From NCBI GenBank assembly GCA_030512295.1, contig JAULSR010000002.1:4650001-4714000 (forward strand): 64,000 bases of DNA. The letters are read 5' to 3'. The DNA is from Bombardia bombarda (Eukaryota; Ascomycota; Sordariomycetes; Sordariales; Lasiosphaeriaceae). Below, in pieces: positions 42,130 through 54,132 of the stretch. Every line of letters begins with the position of its first letter. The stretch's first letter is position 1. A model generated the notes under the pieces. The model made no database searches, was not told where the DNA came from, and saw only the letters and a list, made by a program, of their open reading frames with translations. Both the position numbers and the translations under genes were made by a program.

Positions 42130-44389
42130 CTAAAACCCCCTCATAAACTCCTCCAACGAAATCGGCTTCCGAACAGCATTATTCAATCCCTCATGATACG
42201 TAACCCACACCTTCGCACCCACCCCCGCCTCATCCTTCTTCTTCTTTCTCTTCCCAGCAGCAGCCGCATTCCCATCCGTCTCTCCCAGCGTCGGCCTCTC
42301 CTTGATCACAATCACCCTCCCAAAGAAATCCCTCTTGACATTCATCGCCAGGATCCTCTCCTTTTCCACCTGCTTATGCGCCGCCGCCGCCGCCGCCACA
42401 GCGTTCTCCTTATTATCATCCCCAAACACGTAGTCCTCCGTGACGGCCAGCGCGCTGCCAAACCTGAACCGCGCCTGGCGCGCAGCCGCCTCGCGCAGCG
42501 CAATCGTCTTCTGCAGCTCCTGGTCCAGCACCTGGCGGACGGCATATCGCGTCGGCGCCTGCGTCTGCAGCATCGTCGCGCCGGCCGTCTCGAACGTGGC
42601 GAGAGCGTCGAGATCCCTACATAAATTAAAGTCAACGTCAGCTTCAACAAAACAGTACACAACCAAGTCAGCATAGCACAGGCAGGTAATAAACTCACGG
42701 CTCCATCCGATAAACCCACCCCGTCCTACCCGCCGGCCCCGCATTCACATCGGCCTCAACCTTCCCCTTATGCAGCACAATCCCAATCTCCGCCAAGATC
42801 ATCGCCGCCCTCTTCACCATGGCCTTCTCGCCCTCCCTCCTCACGCTCGCAATCGACGATGTCTTGTCACTCCCGCCCAGCACCACTGGCTTCACCTCAG
42901 GCGACACCAGCTTTACCAGATACGGCAGAAAGTCAGCAGCGACATGCTCCGGGCTGCGAAACGCCCGCGACAGACTCGGCGGCAGCTGCGCATGGATACC
43001 CTGCAGCGCCGCGCGGTTCGCCTTCTCCGCCTCGAACGCGGCATAGTCCGCGCGGGGACCGGTAAAAGGCAGCGGAGGCGCCACCGGCTCATCGCCGACA
43101 TCGCCCCACTTCCTCCCGTAGCCACCGTCGTTCTGGGGCTGGTATCGATGCGACGAGGCGAACAGCAAATGGCAGGCCAGTGCGGGCTGGCTGATGTACG
43201 GGCCGAGCTCCCATTCTTGACTCGAAAAAATGCGCGACGAGCATGTATCGTGAAAGTGCATCCACTCATACGCAGCATCAGGCTTGGAGAGGAATGAGTC
43301 ATCGTTGAACTCTCGGTTGGGGTACTCGGAGAAGATCTCGGTCATGATACGGTCGACCTCGCCGCCTGTGTCCATCATCTCCTGTAGCCGGCTCAGTGCG
43401 TACTTCTTCTGCGTCTCCGAGAAGCCAAACTGGGCGGTGGCCTGCGGCTGTTCATGGGCGATGTTCTTTGGCACGGCGATCGTCTTTGCCGCTTGCTTAG
43501 GGAACCCGGCACCCTCCTGGAAGATGCGTGTGACGATTTCTTTGGCGCCGCCGCGGCCGAGACCCCTGGCGCCTCCGCCTCCATGGCCGAGGTCCTGGAC
43601 AATATTCTGGTCGACCCACTGGCGGGTGAGATGAGGCACGGCATCTTTTGAGGTGGCCTTCAGCCGTCCTGCGACCCATTCCCCAACGACCATAACACCA
43701 CGCAAGTCACCCTCAGCATTGCTCTCCGCCCCTCTCCGCGCGTCTATCCCGCTCGTCATACCCCAAGCCGCCTCACAGATCTTCCGCGCGGCGTCCTTCT
43801 CGCACGGAATCCCCTCCTTCTCAAAAATACTCTTGAGCCTTGTAACAACCGCCTCAACAGACGGCTTCCCAGTGTGTATAATCTCCGCCAGCCCCGACTG
43901 CCGCAGCGGACGCAGCGAGGGGTGGTAAACATCATTACAGATAAGTATCAGCGGCCTCATCTGCCTGAAATCATCTCCCTTCTTCTTCCTCCTCGCCGCC
44001 CCCGACGACGGGCCAGAACTATTTTTCTGATCAAGCATCACCAGGTCAATCAGCGCTCTGACAAACCCGCCCTCTCCCGACCCAGCCGAGCCCGACACCA
44101 CACCATCCACCTCGTCCACAATCACACACACGGGCCGGGCGATCTTCTGCTGCTGCTTTGCGCCCGCCACGGGGATCTTCATCTTGCTGCTGTTCTCCAC
44201 CGTCTTGACGCTCTCCGTGCCGAGACTCGTGCGGATGCGGCCCCTGACCACGTCCTTGCTGCGGTCGTCGCTCGCGTTGATCTCCATGACCTCGTAGCCG
44301 GCCTGTTTGGCGCACACGTGCGCAAGAGTCGTCTTGCCGAGGCCAGGGGGGCCTGTCAACAACAGAATCTTGCGGTGGGGTTTCTCCTC

Positions 44390-44446
<57 letters not shown>

Positions 44447-45403
44447 CTGGCCCTGCTGTAGTTGGCCCGGTTTCCTGGTCACGGCCGGCCTGCTCTTGGC
44501 GGCGTGAGGGAAGACGATTGGGTCCCAACGCTTCAGCCAGCGGAGGACCTGGCGGTTGGTCAGGTCGTCGCCGACCAGGTCCATGAATGTGCGGGCCCGG
44601 TATTTCTCTGTCCAGAGCTTAGCGGGCTTGGTCTTCTTTTTAAGGTTTGTGTGTTGGTCTTCGACGGAGCGGACAGGCTTGTCTGGATTGGCGGCGGGGG
44701 GTGTATTGGTAGTGGTAGTGGTAGTGTTAGTGGTAGTGGCGATGGCGGCCTCGGTTTCCTTTTGCGCGTCGGCGATTTCTTTCGTGGCGTCGTCGATCAG
44801 TTCGTGGATCTCGATACCGTAGTAGCTCTTTTTCGCGCGGCCTTCCTTTGTGCGTGACCGGGCGGCGGCCATCGACTCATATGATACCAGCTCTGTGGCC
44901 TTGCGCTCGGGGACGCGAATCGACTTGCCCGTGCATGTGGACATTCGGTACGAGATGGAGGAGGCATGGCCGCTGTGGTCGATGGGCTGGGATGAGGATG
45001 CAGTGGTTAGGCGCGTTCTGAATAGACTCGTAAAGCTGTCGGTTTCCGGGTTCTGGCCTTGGCTCAATTGGCGGTCGGATGGGGCTGTCGTTGTCGTAGT
45101 ATCATGTGCGACGAGAAGGTGGGTGGTTTCAGTTAGAGTCGAGAGCGCGGCACTTTGGGACTCGCGGTCCAGCATCCGCCGCTTGGGCGATCTCTCTAGG
45201 ACAAGCTCATTGTTGTTTTCGTCGTCGGAGTCGTCAGAGTCGTCATCGACAAAACCACCCAAAACGCGGGGCCGTTGTGGTTTTTGCGGTGGTGCTTTGG
45301 GGGCATCGGGGGCCCGCGGCCGTTTGCTGGGCACCTTCTCGGCAGGCGGGCTCGACGGAAATTCTATGGGTGACGATGGGGCCAGCATTTCGAGTCCAAT
45401 CAA
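42130..45403 (-). CDS. ctf18: Ctf18, large subunit of the alternative RFC clamp loader
   Basis: Exon 1 45403-42699 and exon 2 42616-42130 total 3192 nt (1063 aa). The 82-nt GT-AG intron joins ...GWVYRMEP to DLDALATFET in frame. Seen: a disordered acidic N-terminus; LWTEKYRARTFMDLVGDD (RFC box region); a polyglutamine run; Walker A LLTGPPGLGKTTLAHVCAKQ (about 350-360); INASDDRS; Walker B VIVDEVDGV (about 427-435); PLILICNDVY sensor 1; and a C-terminal region with FGRVIVIKE and KVWVTYHEG. Known role: with Dcc1, Ctf8 and Rfc2-5 it loads PCNA at replication forks and supports sister-chromatid cohesion and checkpoint signalling. Size and domain order match fungal Ctf18. The start could also be the next Met (MLAPSSP). 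Confidence 0.92.
44396..44440. repeat. Polyglutamine-encoding CAG repeat in ctf18
   Basis: On the minus strand fourteen CAG codons followed by one CAA encode about 15 Gln just before the AAA+ core, in a Gln/His-rich linker. Such near-pure triplet runs are prone to length change. Confidence 0.9.
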
Positions 45404-47772
45404 GGATTTGATGCGTCTAATCAGGTATTTTATCGCTATGACACGAGAAAATAGGCAGTATCCTGCCAGTCGTAAAGGTTGGTGTTGGCTGGCCTTCGCG
45501 TCGTCTTGGGCTTGCTGGGGTCGAGATCAAGACGCGCCTTCCAAAGTGGGTTGGAGAAAGCGCGTTTGCAATTAATTACCTTACCATTGCCAAGGCGCAT
45601 CCGTGCACGCGACTTTTCAGGGGCCCGGACAGATCTTGAAGACCTTCGGGTTAGGGTTGATTGCTGCTATATTCACCCCGAGGGTGCTTCGTATTTGCCC
45701 CTTATCGACTAACACCCCTATCGGGCACTTGAATGAAATATAATGATCCTTCGTTTCTGAGCCGAGAATATCCCTTGCCGGATATCGATGGTTTAATAAA
45801 GCTTGGACGGCAGTGGTCCAGGCTGTCTTCACCGATGGTATCGCTCAACATGTCGGCCTCTTAATCTTGCAACCGATTGTTCTCGTCCCATGTTTGTGGT
45901 TGGATGCCTAGTGACTGATGATTGCGCCATGGTTCCCGTACTTCCCGTTTTACGGTGTGCTAATGGGTTCTTCGGCTGCGAACAATCACTCTGTCCATCT
46001 CAGCCCAATGACGAGACCACGAATAGTCCTTACCTTAGTTTACCGAGAGTTTCACTTCCTATTTATAGTCGGATGCCCTCTCTTCCGTAAACCATATGAT
46101 CTCGGTATTTCACATCAACTGGTATTACATACGGTTTAACAAATCCTTTCTCATCACCAGTATCCCATCCGCTCACCCACGACTCCATCTTCCGGCCTGA
46201 CCAATGATTTCAGGTCAGTTCCCGAGTCTCGTTGGCAATCTCCCCGGCTTATCTCTAGTCCGTTCTGATCCAGGCCAGAAGCGTGTTACTGCTAAGGACC
46301 AATCATCCATGCGCCCATCCGTCACGATACCTTCATTTCCTCGATACCGTACGACTTGTGGGGCTTTGCCTGCCGTAGAACTGCCTCGAACTTGCCGTAG
46401 CCAAGGAAGCAGCCCTATTGAGCGGGTGGAGCAGCTTGAAAGATCCGGTTCTAGGATGATAACTGGGGTCATCATGGTCGACTCATCTTTGACGGGCTCC
46501 GGGCGCTGCTCCAGACCGGAGCCATCAAAGTGAATTCCAGTTTGTGTACCTCAATCCCAGGTTTCGTTTCGTTCCGGGGCAGCCTGTGGAACCCCGTGAT
46601 CTCTGAGATATGTGGCTGCTACAGTCCTGTGCATATTTCATCCGGTAATGTGAGCAGAGCGTTAGTGGTGGTAACAGCAGGCACGCTCGTCGCTGGAGTA
46701 GTATGCGTCCCAGATCTTAGTGACCTAACCCCCCTACTTCCCCCCTGCTTCCCCCCTGCCCCAACAGTAAGCCACTGAAAGAGCCCCAAAGAACATCCCA
46801 AGCCATCTTGTGAATCCACTTTCAACTACTTCTGCCTACTACCGAAAGTGCCTTCCAGCCAGCTCGCTTATCATGTTTGGTAGACTTGCTAGGTTGTCTT
46901 GTCTTTGGCCTGGGTGAAATACCAGGGCATCCGAAGATTGGAATTCCTCCAATGCTCCGACCCTCGGTCTATCGTGAGCAAGCACGCAACTGTCTACCCC
47001 CCTAGTGCCTGCCTGCCGCTTCCAATCCCCCCCACCCCCACTGATTGTAGCCTCGTGAACTCTGGCAGCACCTACCTATCTACCATTCTTCAGTACAGAT
47101 AGCCACAATCAGACATCAGACAGCCGTCTGCAGTCTTTGTGACTCGAACCCGTTGTGCTGCGTGATCTGGCAGCACGACACCTGATTTGGTCGGGTACAT
47201 CAGTTTGGCCGGCGGGATAGGCTGTGAGTCAAGTCCCCTTTAGCTAGTCCCGTCAGACATCCGAAACAGCCCAGGTATAAGACAGCCCCTTCTTCCCATA
47301 CACCGAGCCGTGGAAGATATATCCTGAATCAGCAGATTTACACAACTGGCACACAAGGCCTATATCTTGCAGCAAACGATAGGACTCATCAACCTTTCTG
47401 CATCACATCAACTTATCACATAACCACTTGCAGTCTCTTCGGAAGCCGACAATCCGCCAGATTGCTGCATCGACATTATTGCGTACCTGACTTGCCTCTG
47501 AACAAGGCTGTCTCCCCCTTGTCGCTTTAGCTTACCATCTACCCTCGACACACAATACGCACTCGAACAAAGTGTCGACCTGCCGGGTCACCATTCAATA
47601 GCGGCATCCATCATCACAATAGTAAGCCTACCCATCTATCGTTCAATAGCCCTCCATTCATTCCTGGCTCATTCACACGCACTGGATCATCCACTTGGAC
47701 CCCCTCTAATTTCGTAAATGGATTTTCAAAGACGCTGACATGCCCTCTGAACCATAGCATCTCCTAGCCGCG
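45404..47772. other. 2.4-kb divergent promoter region of ctf18 and the bZIP-like gene
   Basis: Presumed promoters and a long 5' leader for the bZIP-like gene. The stretch 47270-47770 is C/T- and A-rich, like a transcribed leader. ORFs such as 46204-46533 are short and featureless. No RNA gene recognised. Confidence 0.45.
47718..47757 (+). promoter_or_regulatory. Two minimal uORFs before the bZIP-like start codon
   Basis: ATG GAT TTT CAA AGA CGC TGA (47718-47738) encodes MDFQRR. ATG CCC TCT GAA CCA TAG (47740-47757) encodes MPSEP. The first stop and second start are one base apart, and the second stop lies 15 bases before the main ATG at 47773. If retained in the mRNA they should restrict translation of the main frame. 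Confidence 0.6.
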
Positions 47773-50025
47773 ATGGATATTGGCCTCCCCAGCTCGCCGG
47801 CTACTGGCCAGCCCACGCCCCAGCCTCAGCCCCAGCCTCAGTCTGCTGGCGACGTACAACCACAATCGGGCACCCCAAGCAAGAGAAAACGGTCCGATTC
47901 TATCACCGGCGAGTCTCGGCCCAGTTCGAAACCCAAGCAACGACGCACATGGACCAAGAAGTCCAAGGCCCAGTCCAAGGCCCAGTCCAAGGCCCAGTCC
48001 AACCTTCGTGCCACTGCCACACCCACGCCAGACCTCGACTACAACAGCGACGACGAGCCAGAGGAGTCTGACGACGATGCCCCTGACGATGATGCCCCTC
48101 CCAAAAGCAGCAAGAGACACCCTAAAAAAGGAGTTGACAAAACCAGCCCGGAGTACAAAACCACCCCGCAGTACCACGAAGGGCGTCTCCGCAACAATGA
48201 TTCGGCCAAGAAGTCGCGTGCCAAGAAGGAGTCGTGGATTGCCGATCAAACAAACCTCATAATGCTAAAGGAATACAACAACCTCGTCTTGCAAGAGGAA
48301 GTCTCGCGCCTGAAAGAAGTCCTCCGGCAGCAAGGGCTCGACAACATGATCCCGCTCCAAAAGCACCGCAAAACTGTCTCCTACGTCCAGCCCACCCACG
48401 AGGCAATCCTTGAGTCCCGCAACAAGATGCTACTGGAAACTGTCGTAGACGGCACGCTGACCGGGGTCGACGGCCAGTTTGCCTGGTGGTGCGGCCTGCT
48501 GGTCAACCATTCCCCCGGTCCTGCTCCCAAGCCAAAGGCCAAAAAGGCCCTCGATGCACTGCAAAAGAAGGTTAAGCCTCTTCGCGAAAGTCTGAAGAAG
48601 GCCCGTATAGATATTGAGAAATTGGAGGCATCACTCGCAGACAAACAAGCAGAATATGACAAGAATGCCAAGTTCGTCAACGACCTCGATCTCAAGATTG
48701 CAATACTCGAGGATGATCTCAAGAGGGACCGCGATGCCAAAAGTGAGGAGGCCAGGAAAATCGGCCACTGCACCGATGGCTTAGACGAGTGCAACACGTT
48801 ACTGAAACGGCTCAAGTTTGCCGGCACCCAGCTGCAACCAGCAAAGGAATGGACCCTCGAGGAGCTTGAGAACTCGTTCCAAATCCGCCAGAACTTCATC
48901 ATACAAGATATTCTGCAAAAGCAGGAGGCTGAACGTATGGCTGAGCAACAAAAAATGCAAGAGCAGCAACAGCAGCAGCATATCGACATAAACTCTGACC
49001 TGCAACTCCACAACTACACAGACATGCTTGCACATCAGGATCAGAACAATCGTGGACTCCTAGGAAACCAATACCTCCAACAGGGATATCAGCAGCAGCA
49101 GCAGCAGCAGCAGCCGCAGTTCCTGGCCCACGCCCACGCCCACGCCCAGCTGTATGCTCAAAAAGCCTGGCGTCAGCCCTACATGGATAAACAGTACCAG
49201 GCGTCTCGTCAGACCATCCCAAGCGCCCCGTTTCCGCAACAGCAAAACCTGCGCCACATCAAGAGAAGTAACTCAAACAACTCTGAAGACAACAACAGTG
49301 GCATCCAACTTCAAAAGCCATCGTACACCCCGAACATGCCGCCCCCTGGACACGGTTTCATCCCCACCAGCAACGCAGTGCTGGGCCCTCAAGACGGCCT
49401 CCCCTACGGCAGCCCTCCCGCCAACTCGCCCGCTGTGACATCAACCGGCAAGTCTATCCGGAGCTCCACATTCTCGCCCGATATGGAGCCTTCCGGCGCC
49501 AGTCATACCGGTAACGCGTTCGCCAGGTTGGGAAGGAACATGGGGGGAAACATGTCCTACGACACTACCACTGCTTCCGGCACCGGCACCGGCACCAACT
49601 TCCAATGGCTCCAGCAACAGCACCAGCAGCAGGGCGTCGCACCGATAGCATACATGGGCCCAACCCAGGAAAACTCCATGGGTAATATACCGATAAACAC
49701 CAACGTCAGCGGCAGCAACAACGGCAACAGCAGCGGCCACAGCGGCCACAGCAGCCACAGCAGCAACACCATCGACCCACAGATGCTGTTCCTCCACCGT
49801 GCGATGCAGATGGACGCGCAAGCTGTCATAGATGAACAAGACGACGACGAGGGCGGTGTCAAGCTCCATGACGACAACGAAGAAGCCATAGAGGACGACG
49901 ATGAGGCCGTCATCGGCGGCGAGATTGGCGGCGCCGGTAGCCTGAACTCGGCTGGATATGTCGACGACTCGTTCGTGCTGGACCTGCAGCATGGCATGGA
50001 CGGCAGCTTTGATGGAGACTTTTGA
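47773..50025 (+). CDS. bZIP-like, glutamine-rich putative transcription factor
   Basis: Single exon, 750 aa, starting MDIGLPSSPATGQPTPQ. Residues about 1-110 are disordered with Lys/Arg clusters, a KAQS triple repeat and an acidic patch. At about 135-185 the sequence RLRNNDSAKKSRAKKESW fits the bZIP basic signature N-x7-R and is followed by LIMLKEYNNLVLQEEVSRLKEVL, a leucine-rich zipper-like helix. A second long coiled coil follows at about 250-340. The C-terminal half is Gln-, His-, Asn- and Ser-rich with HAHAHAHAQL and GHSGHSSHSS runs, then an acidic tail (DEQDDDEGG, EEAIEDDDEAV). No close named homologue recognised. Nuclear regulator is inferred from the basic zipper and the activation-type composition. 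Two uORFs precede the start. Confidence 0.72.
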   Translation: MDIGLPSSPATGQPTPQPQPQPQSAGDVQPQSGTPSKRKRSDSITGESRPSSKPKQRRTWTKKSKAQSKAQSKAQSNLRATATPTPDLDYNSDDEPEESDDDAPDDDAPPKSSKRHPKKGVDKTSPEYKTTPQYHEGRLRNNDSAKKSRAKKESWIADQTNLIMLKEYNNLVLQEEVSRLKEVLRQQGLDNMIPLQKHRKTVSYVQPTHEAILESRNKMLLETVVDGTLTGVDGQFAWWCGLLVNHSPGPAPKPKAKKALDALQKKVKPLRESLKKARIDIEKLEASLADKQAEYDKNAKFVNDLDLKIAILEDDLKRDRDAKSEEARKIGHCTDGLDECNTLLKRLKFAGTQLQPAKEWTLEELENSFQIRQNFIIQDILQKQEAERMAEQQKMQEQQQQQHIDINSDLQLHNYTDMLAHQDQNNRGLLGNQYLQQGYQQQQQQQQPQFLAHAHAHAQLYAQKAWRQPYMDKQYQASRQTIPSAPFPQQQNLRHIKRSNSNNSEDNNSGIQLQKPSYTPNMPPPGHGFIPTSNAVLGPQDGLPYGSPPANSPAVTSTGKSIRSSTFSPDMEPSGASHTGNAFARLGRNMGGNMSYDTTTASGTGTGTNFQWLQQQHQQQGVAPIAYMGPTQENSMGNIPINTNVSGSNNGNSSGHSGHSSHSSNTIDPQMLFLHRAMQMDAQAVIDEQDDDEGGVKLHDDNEEAIEDDDEAVIGGEIGGAGSLNSAGYVDDSFVLDLQHGMDGSFDGDF

Positions 50026-51707
50026 GACTCCTGACCTGACCGGCTCTCAGTCCCCCGGTCCCATTCGGAAGAGAATGGTTTGATTTTCTGTTGGTTTGAT
50101 TACCTCATGGACAACCGCCTGGACTGTTATCTATCCTGAGTCGTCGCCACCGGCTTCCCAACACGCACACGAAAGCATTTTTCTTCCTGGGTGAGAAGAC
50201 CACCATACGGAGACTGGTCTCGATCTTGAATATGAAATTGACGGATGGGAAGACACACGCACTTACCTATCTCGACTTTTTATGTTTTTACCCCCATTTC
50301 TTCTTCTGCTTCGCTCCGGAACGCAGCGCAGATCTTTTCGATGATACCAACACCAGATGTCCAACATAGACGAGATACCCCGATACCCTTTTTTCCTCTT
50401 TTTCTTCCTGTTCTTCTTCTTTTCTGGGCCCGGCTGGGTCTTGAGGATCGGCGGGATATCGTCGTTGGATACCTACACACACACAGATCCACCTCTCCGT
50501 CAGAGAACGATGAGAAGGTGGATCATCAACAGGGAGTGACACGCGGTGCAGTGTCTCCGCTGGTCGGCTACGAAAGTTTGATCATGGCGGGCGCGGCGCG
50601 CGATGCTGCTCGGATTGGGGCGGCTCACTTCAATGTGGGCTGCTGTTGTTGATTACGTTCAGTTCATTCTGAAGACTAAATCAGCAAGTTAGATTGGGAC
50701 TTCTTTGGCTCGGGTTGGGGGTTGCTTCAACATGAGCTGTGATTGCTTTTCCCCAGGGATGGGATCAGTCAGTACTAACCTGGCCGGTCGGGAACTCTCT
50801 ACTCCTTTTTCTTTTCATGGTTCGGTTTTCTGCTTTTCCTTTTTCTCTTTTTTTCCTTTTTTTGCGATTTTCATGGGCTCTTGGCTATGGCATTTGCATC
50901 CATGGGCGTTGTTTGTCAGGGTTGATTGGACGGTTAGGGAATGGCGTTTATGAGGTGTATCATGCATGGGTGATGGATGGGACAGATTGATCATTGATGG
51001 AGTGCATGGGCATCTGTGGGTGTAATGAGGATAGAGCTGGCTGGGCTGGAGTTTTTTACGGGAGAGGGAGATGTTGGCGGGAATAGAGAGGAAATGGGAA
51101 TGACGGACAGTGCATGATTGATAATGTGGGTGTACCGAGGGCGTTATTTGGGCTTTTTCTTTGGCGAGATAGATAGATAGTGAATGAAACACAGTCGTGC
51201 CCATTACCGTGCATCCTTGCCTGACTGCTTGCTTGAGGTTGTCAGCGGTGATGTGTCGAGGGCAGTGAGTATATATGTTCGCGGGACTGCCAGCCTTTCA
51301 ACGCTTGTTAATCATTTGGATAACGTGCGAGTGAGGACGGGTATGGCCGCACATTGGAGAAGATGGAAGTTACGGACCTAGCCGTTGTCCGGACATTTTC
51401 TGCACACGAAGATGAATATGCAGAACTGAGCCACGGTGATTGGTGGCGAGCTGAGCGTCCGATGTGCCAATAGTCTTGGTATCGAATACGGCCGAGGAAA
51501 TGAGAAAAGATAACACGAAAGCAGAAAGTCTAGGGCAGCATGAAGAAAACATATCCCTAAAGGGAAATGAAGTGCAAACTTGGGTCAACTTATGCCAAGC
51601 AACGGGCAAGATAATGAGGTAATCCACAGAGAAGGTTAGCAGACGTACACGTCACATCGTCTGAAAGCAAAAGGCTCACTTAATTCATGCGTCGCCTCAT
51701 CCTCCCT
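50026..51707. other. Gene-free region downstream of the bZIP-like gene
   Basis: About 1.7 kb. The first few hundred bases are probably 3' UTR. A T-rich stretch occurs near 50840-50865. ORFs present (for example 50245-50652) have no protein-like features. Confidence 0.45.
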
Positions 51708-52187
51708 TCATGTGAAGGCTGGAAGCAAGTCCTTCCAAATCCATAGATGTATGAAATTTGGCACATTCCTCTTTTCTTTGGATGGCTTCCTTGGACCCTT
51801 AGCCCGACGGCTACCGATGCTGTCATTGGCAAGACCAGAAATGGTCCAACAGATAGGAATGCGTCCATCTAGTTTTCCAGCATACAGATCCACAACATCG
51901 CCCTAAAAGAGTATTCTCGCGTTGTCATATGGCCATACATATACTATAAACCGTACGATCCGGCAATTGACGTGATATCGTCGGCAACTGACCTTGTAGA
52001 TGCGGCCGGAGCAAGTTATGAAGCAAGATGTACGCGAGCGAATATGTTGTATGAATGAAGGCCAGCAGCGAAAATAAAAATAGAACGGGCCAACTGGCGC
52101 ATCAGGATACTGGTGCTCTATTTTCAAGGCTTCGGCCGTTGATACTTTCTGGCCACTCAGGTCGCACCTTCCTTTAATCTTCACCAA
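51708..52187 (-). CDS. Possible small gene fragment with one intron
   Basis: A 3' exon (51902-51708) reads GDVVDLYAGKLDGRIPICWT and ends LLPAFT. It is preceded by a convincing intron (51992-51903; AAG|gtcagt...cttttag) and an in-phase upstream exon reading VKIKGRCDLSGQKVSTAEAL...SGRIYK. No ATG opens that frame at its 5' end; an ATG farther upstream (MTSCDGTALKLDVEE, about 52277) lies in another frame and meets a stop. It could be a decayed gene, a gene with a 5' exon I did not find, or chance. Family not recognised. Confidence 0.25.
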
Positions 52188-52338
52188 AAAACCCCAGCTA
52201 AGACGAAAGATCTAGAACCAGACTTTCCTCCACATCCAATTTCAGCGCCGTCCCGTCACAGCTGGTCATCACCTAATTCGCCAAACCAAAAAAAGAAAAT
52301 CTCCGCACAGACATGAAGCGGCCCTGCTTCAGCGAATA

Positions 52339-53202
52339 TCAAAGCAAGAAAAGAAATCGAGAAAGTTGGCTGGAGCAAAAGACGGGAGAAACACCACTCT
52401 CAGCCCAATCAATATCTCTTCGGGCCCAAATTAACTCAGTCTCCTCGGTCCCGAATTGATTTCTTCCCGGCCCCGATATGACGCTCAGCCCGGTGCGGAA
52501 CACGACTATCTCCCGGGGTTCAAAATCAAAATCACAGCCGTAGATGAAGAAGACAAGGTCAGCAACGGCAAGCACCCTGTACCCGCAGTTAGCCAGTCAA
52601 CCCTAACATTACAAAGAATAACGCACAGCAGGCAGGTGTCAAAGAAGGAAAGAAGAAGCACCTACTCGATGACAGCACAGAGAAAGCCACATAAAAGCAA
52701 CTTGTTGCCGACATACATCCAACCACTCTCGTCGTCAGAATTCCTAGAGAACCTCATCCATCTGGCTCCTTCAACCACGCACCAAAAAAGGGCTGAACTC
52801 CATGAGGCAAGCTCCAGGATATAGAAAATGACCATCTTGAGGCCGGAGTTGGGGCGTGTGGAAAGTATTACTATAGCGAAAAGCTCGAAGAGCCGGACCC
52901 CGAAGGTGAATATGGCCTGCAGTGGGTGGACAGTCAGCGTTGATGCACTCCAGACAACAAAGCCATCGCTGATGTGATCAAGTTGAACCCACCACAGAGA
53001 TTGCCTGTCGAGCAGAGCTGCTGTCGTACTTAGCAGTGTTTGCAAATCCCAAGGGAACTGCTATGAAGAGAAGAATGATAATAGGGAGGAGGATCGCGGC
53101 TTTGCAGTAGAGCAGCCGAAGGAGCAGCGAATTTGACCGTGGAGGGAGCGAAGTTGACCGCAGACGGAAGCCATCGACCAGAAGTGCGACAAAGGAGTCC
53201 AT
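52339..53202 (-). CDS. Four-TM integral membrane protein, three exons
   Basis: Exons 53202-53030, 52968-52666 and 52576-52339 sum to 714 nt (237 aa). Introns 53029-52969 (gtacga...atcag) and 52665-52577 (gtaggt...gctaactgcgggtacag, with a clear CTAAC branch) keep phase. The protein starts MDSFVALLVDGFRLRSTSLP. Predicted TM helices are KAAILLPIIILLFIAVPLGFA, LQAIFTFGVRLFELFAIVIL, MVIFYILELASWSSALFWCVV and LLLCGFLCAVIEVLAVADLVF, followed by a roughly 60-residue polar tail. The topology (four helices, short loops) resembles fungal MARVEL-type or related membrane proteins, but no diagnostic motif is visible. Function unknown. Confidence 0.6.
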
Positions 53203-54132
53203 CTTCGTCAAATCTAGTAGGGAGTTATCGAGGTAGTTGTCGAGTATCTGATATATAAGGTCTAAGAGTAGACGGTCGCTATTGATACCAAAGACAGGCA
53301 GGCGGAGTATGCTTTCAGCTTATTCTGAATTCGACTTGAACAAGACATTGGTGATTATGAGGGCACTCCTCCCACCCTTATGTCAAAATCCACGAGCCCC
53401 GACCGTCTTTCTCCCTTTCACACAATCAGACCATGAGCCTTGCCTGTATCAGACCTGGAGCAAACAATCAAGCCCCATGGCCGGACTGGCCCGACCATTT
53501 CGGGCTGTGCGACATGCTTTCTCATTGGGCGATAATGGTAAACAAGCGCGCGGCGAAGCGAAAAACAATCGTTTCTGTAGGAGATTTACCCATTCAGGGT
53601 GCGATATAAAAAGATATCATGTTAGGGGAGCCTGGCCTGGCGCGTTCGGCTCGAGAATAGGCCAACATTGGCGCGTCTATTTATTCGTTGTTGTCCAAGC
53701 CCTTGGTTCGAATATAAGACCAGGTCAATGCAGTGTTTTTCTTCTTTTCCATTTTTGTTGACCATGTCCGGCGTCAAACCCAGGTAAGTGATCATGCCAG
53801 CAGCACACGTACGCCACCTCCTACCGAAAGCCTTCAACATGAGCACTGTGAAAGAGCGGCTCTTATCTTGAAGTAGGTTGAAAAGGAGAATCAACGGTTG
53901 ATACATCTTTTGATGCCATACTCGACCCGACCGCGTCACACAGCGGTACGAAGATCTAAGTCATGCTTCATTTGTATTTCCAACTATTAACTGAACAACC
54001 TGTCGCAATGGCGCAAACGCACCTCGAGGCTCAAGCAAAATATTCACCCAGAATGATACGCCAACACATTCTATCATTGAAAAAATCTTCAACTCCTCCT
54101 TCCTCATCGCTAACTCCTATCTAACCTACCCA
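53203..54132. other. Spacer upstream of the four-TM gene
   Basis: About 0.9 kb between the four-TM gene start and the guanine deaminase 3' end. ORFs at 53282-53761 (+) and 53622-53939 (-) have no supporting features. Probably promoter and 3' UTR. Confidence 0.45.

Noticed and set aside
47140..47170. gactcgaaccc, resembling a minus-strand tRNA B box
   Set aside because: No A box, acceptor stem pairing or anticodon arm at the right distance.
53622..53939. 105-codon minus-strand ORF
   Set aside because: No domain, no conserved composition and no splice partners.
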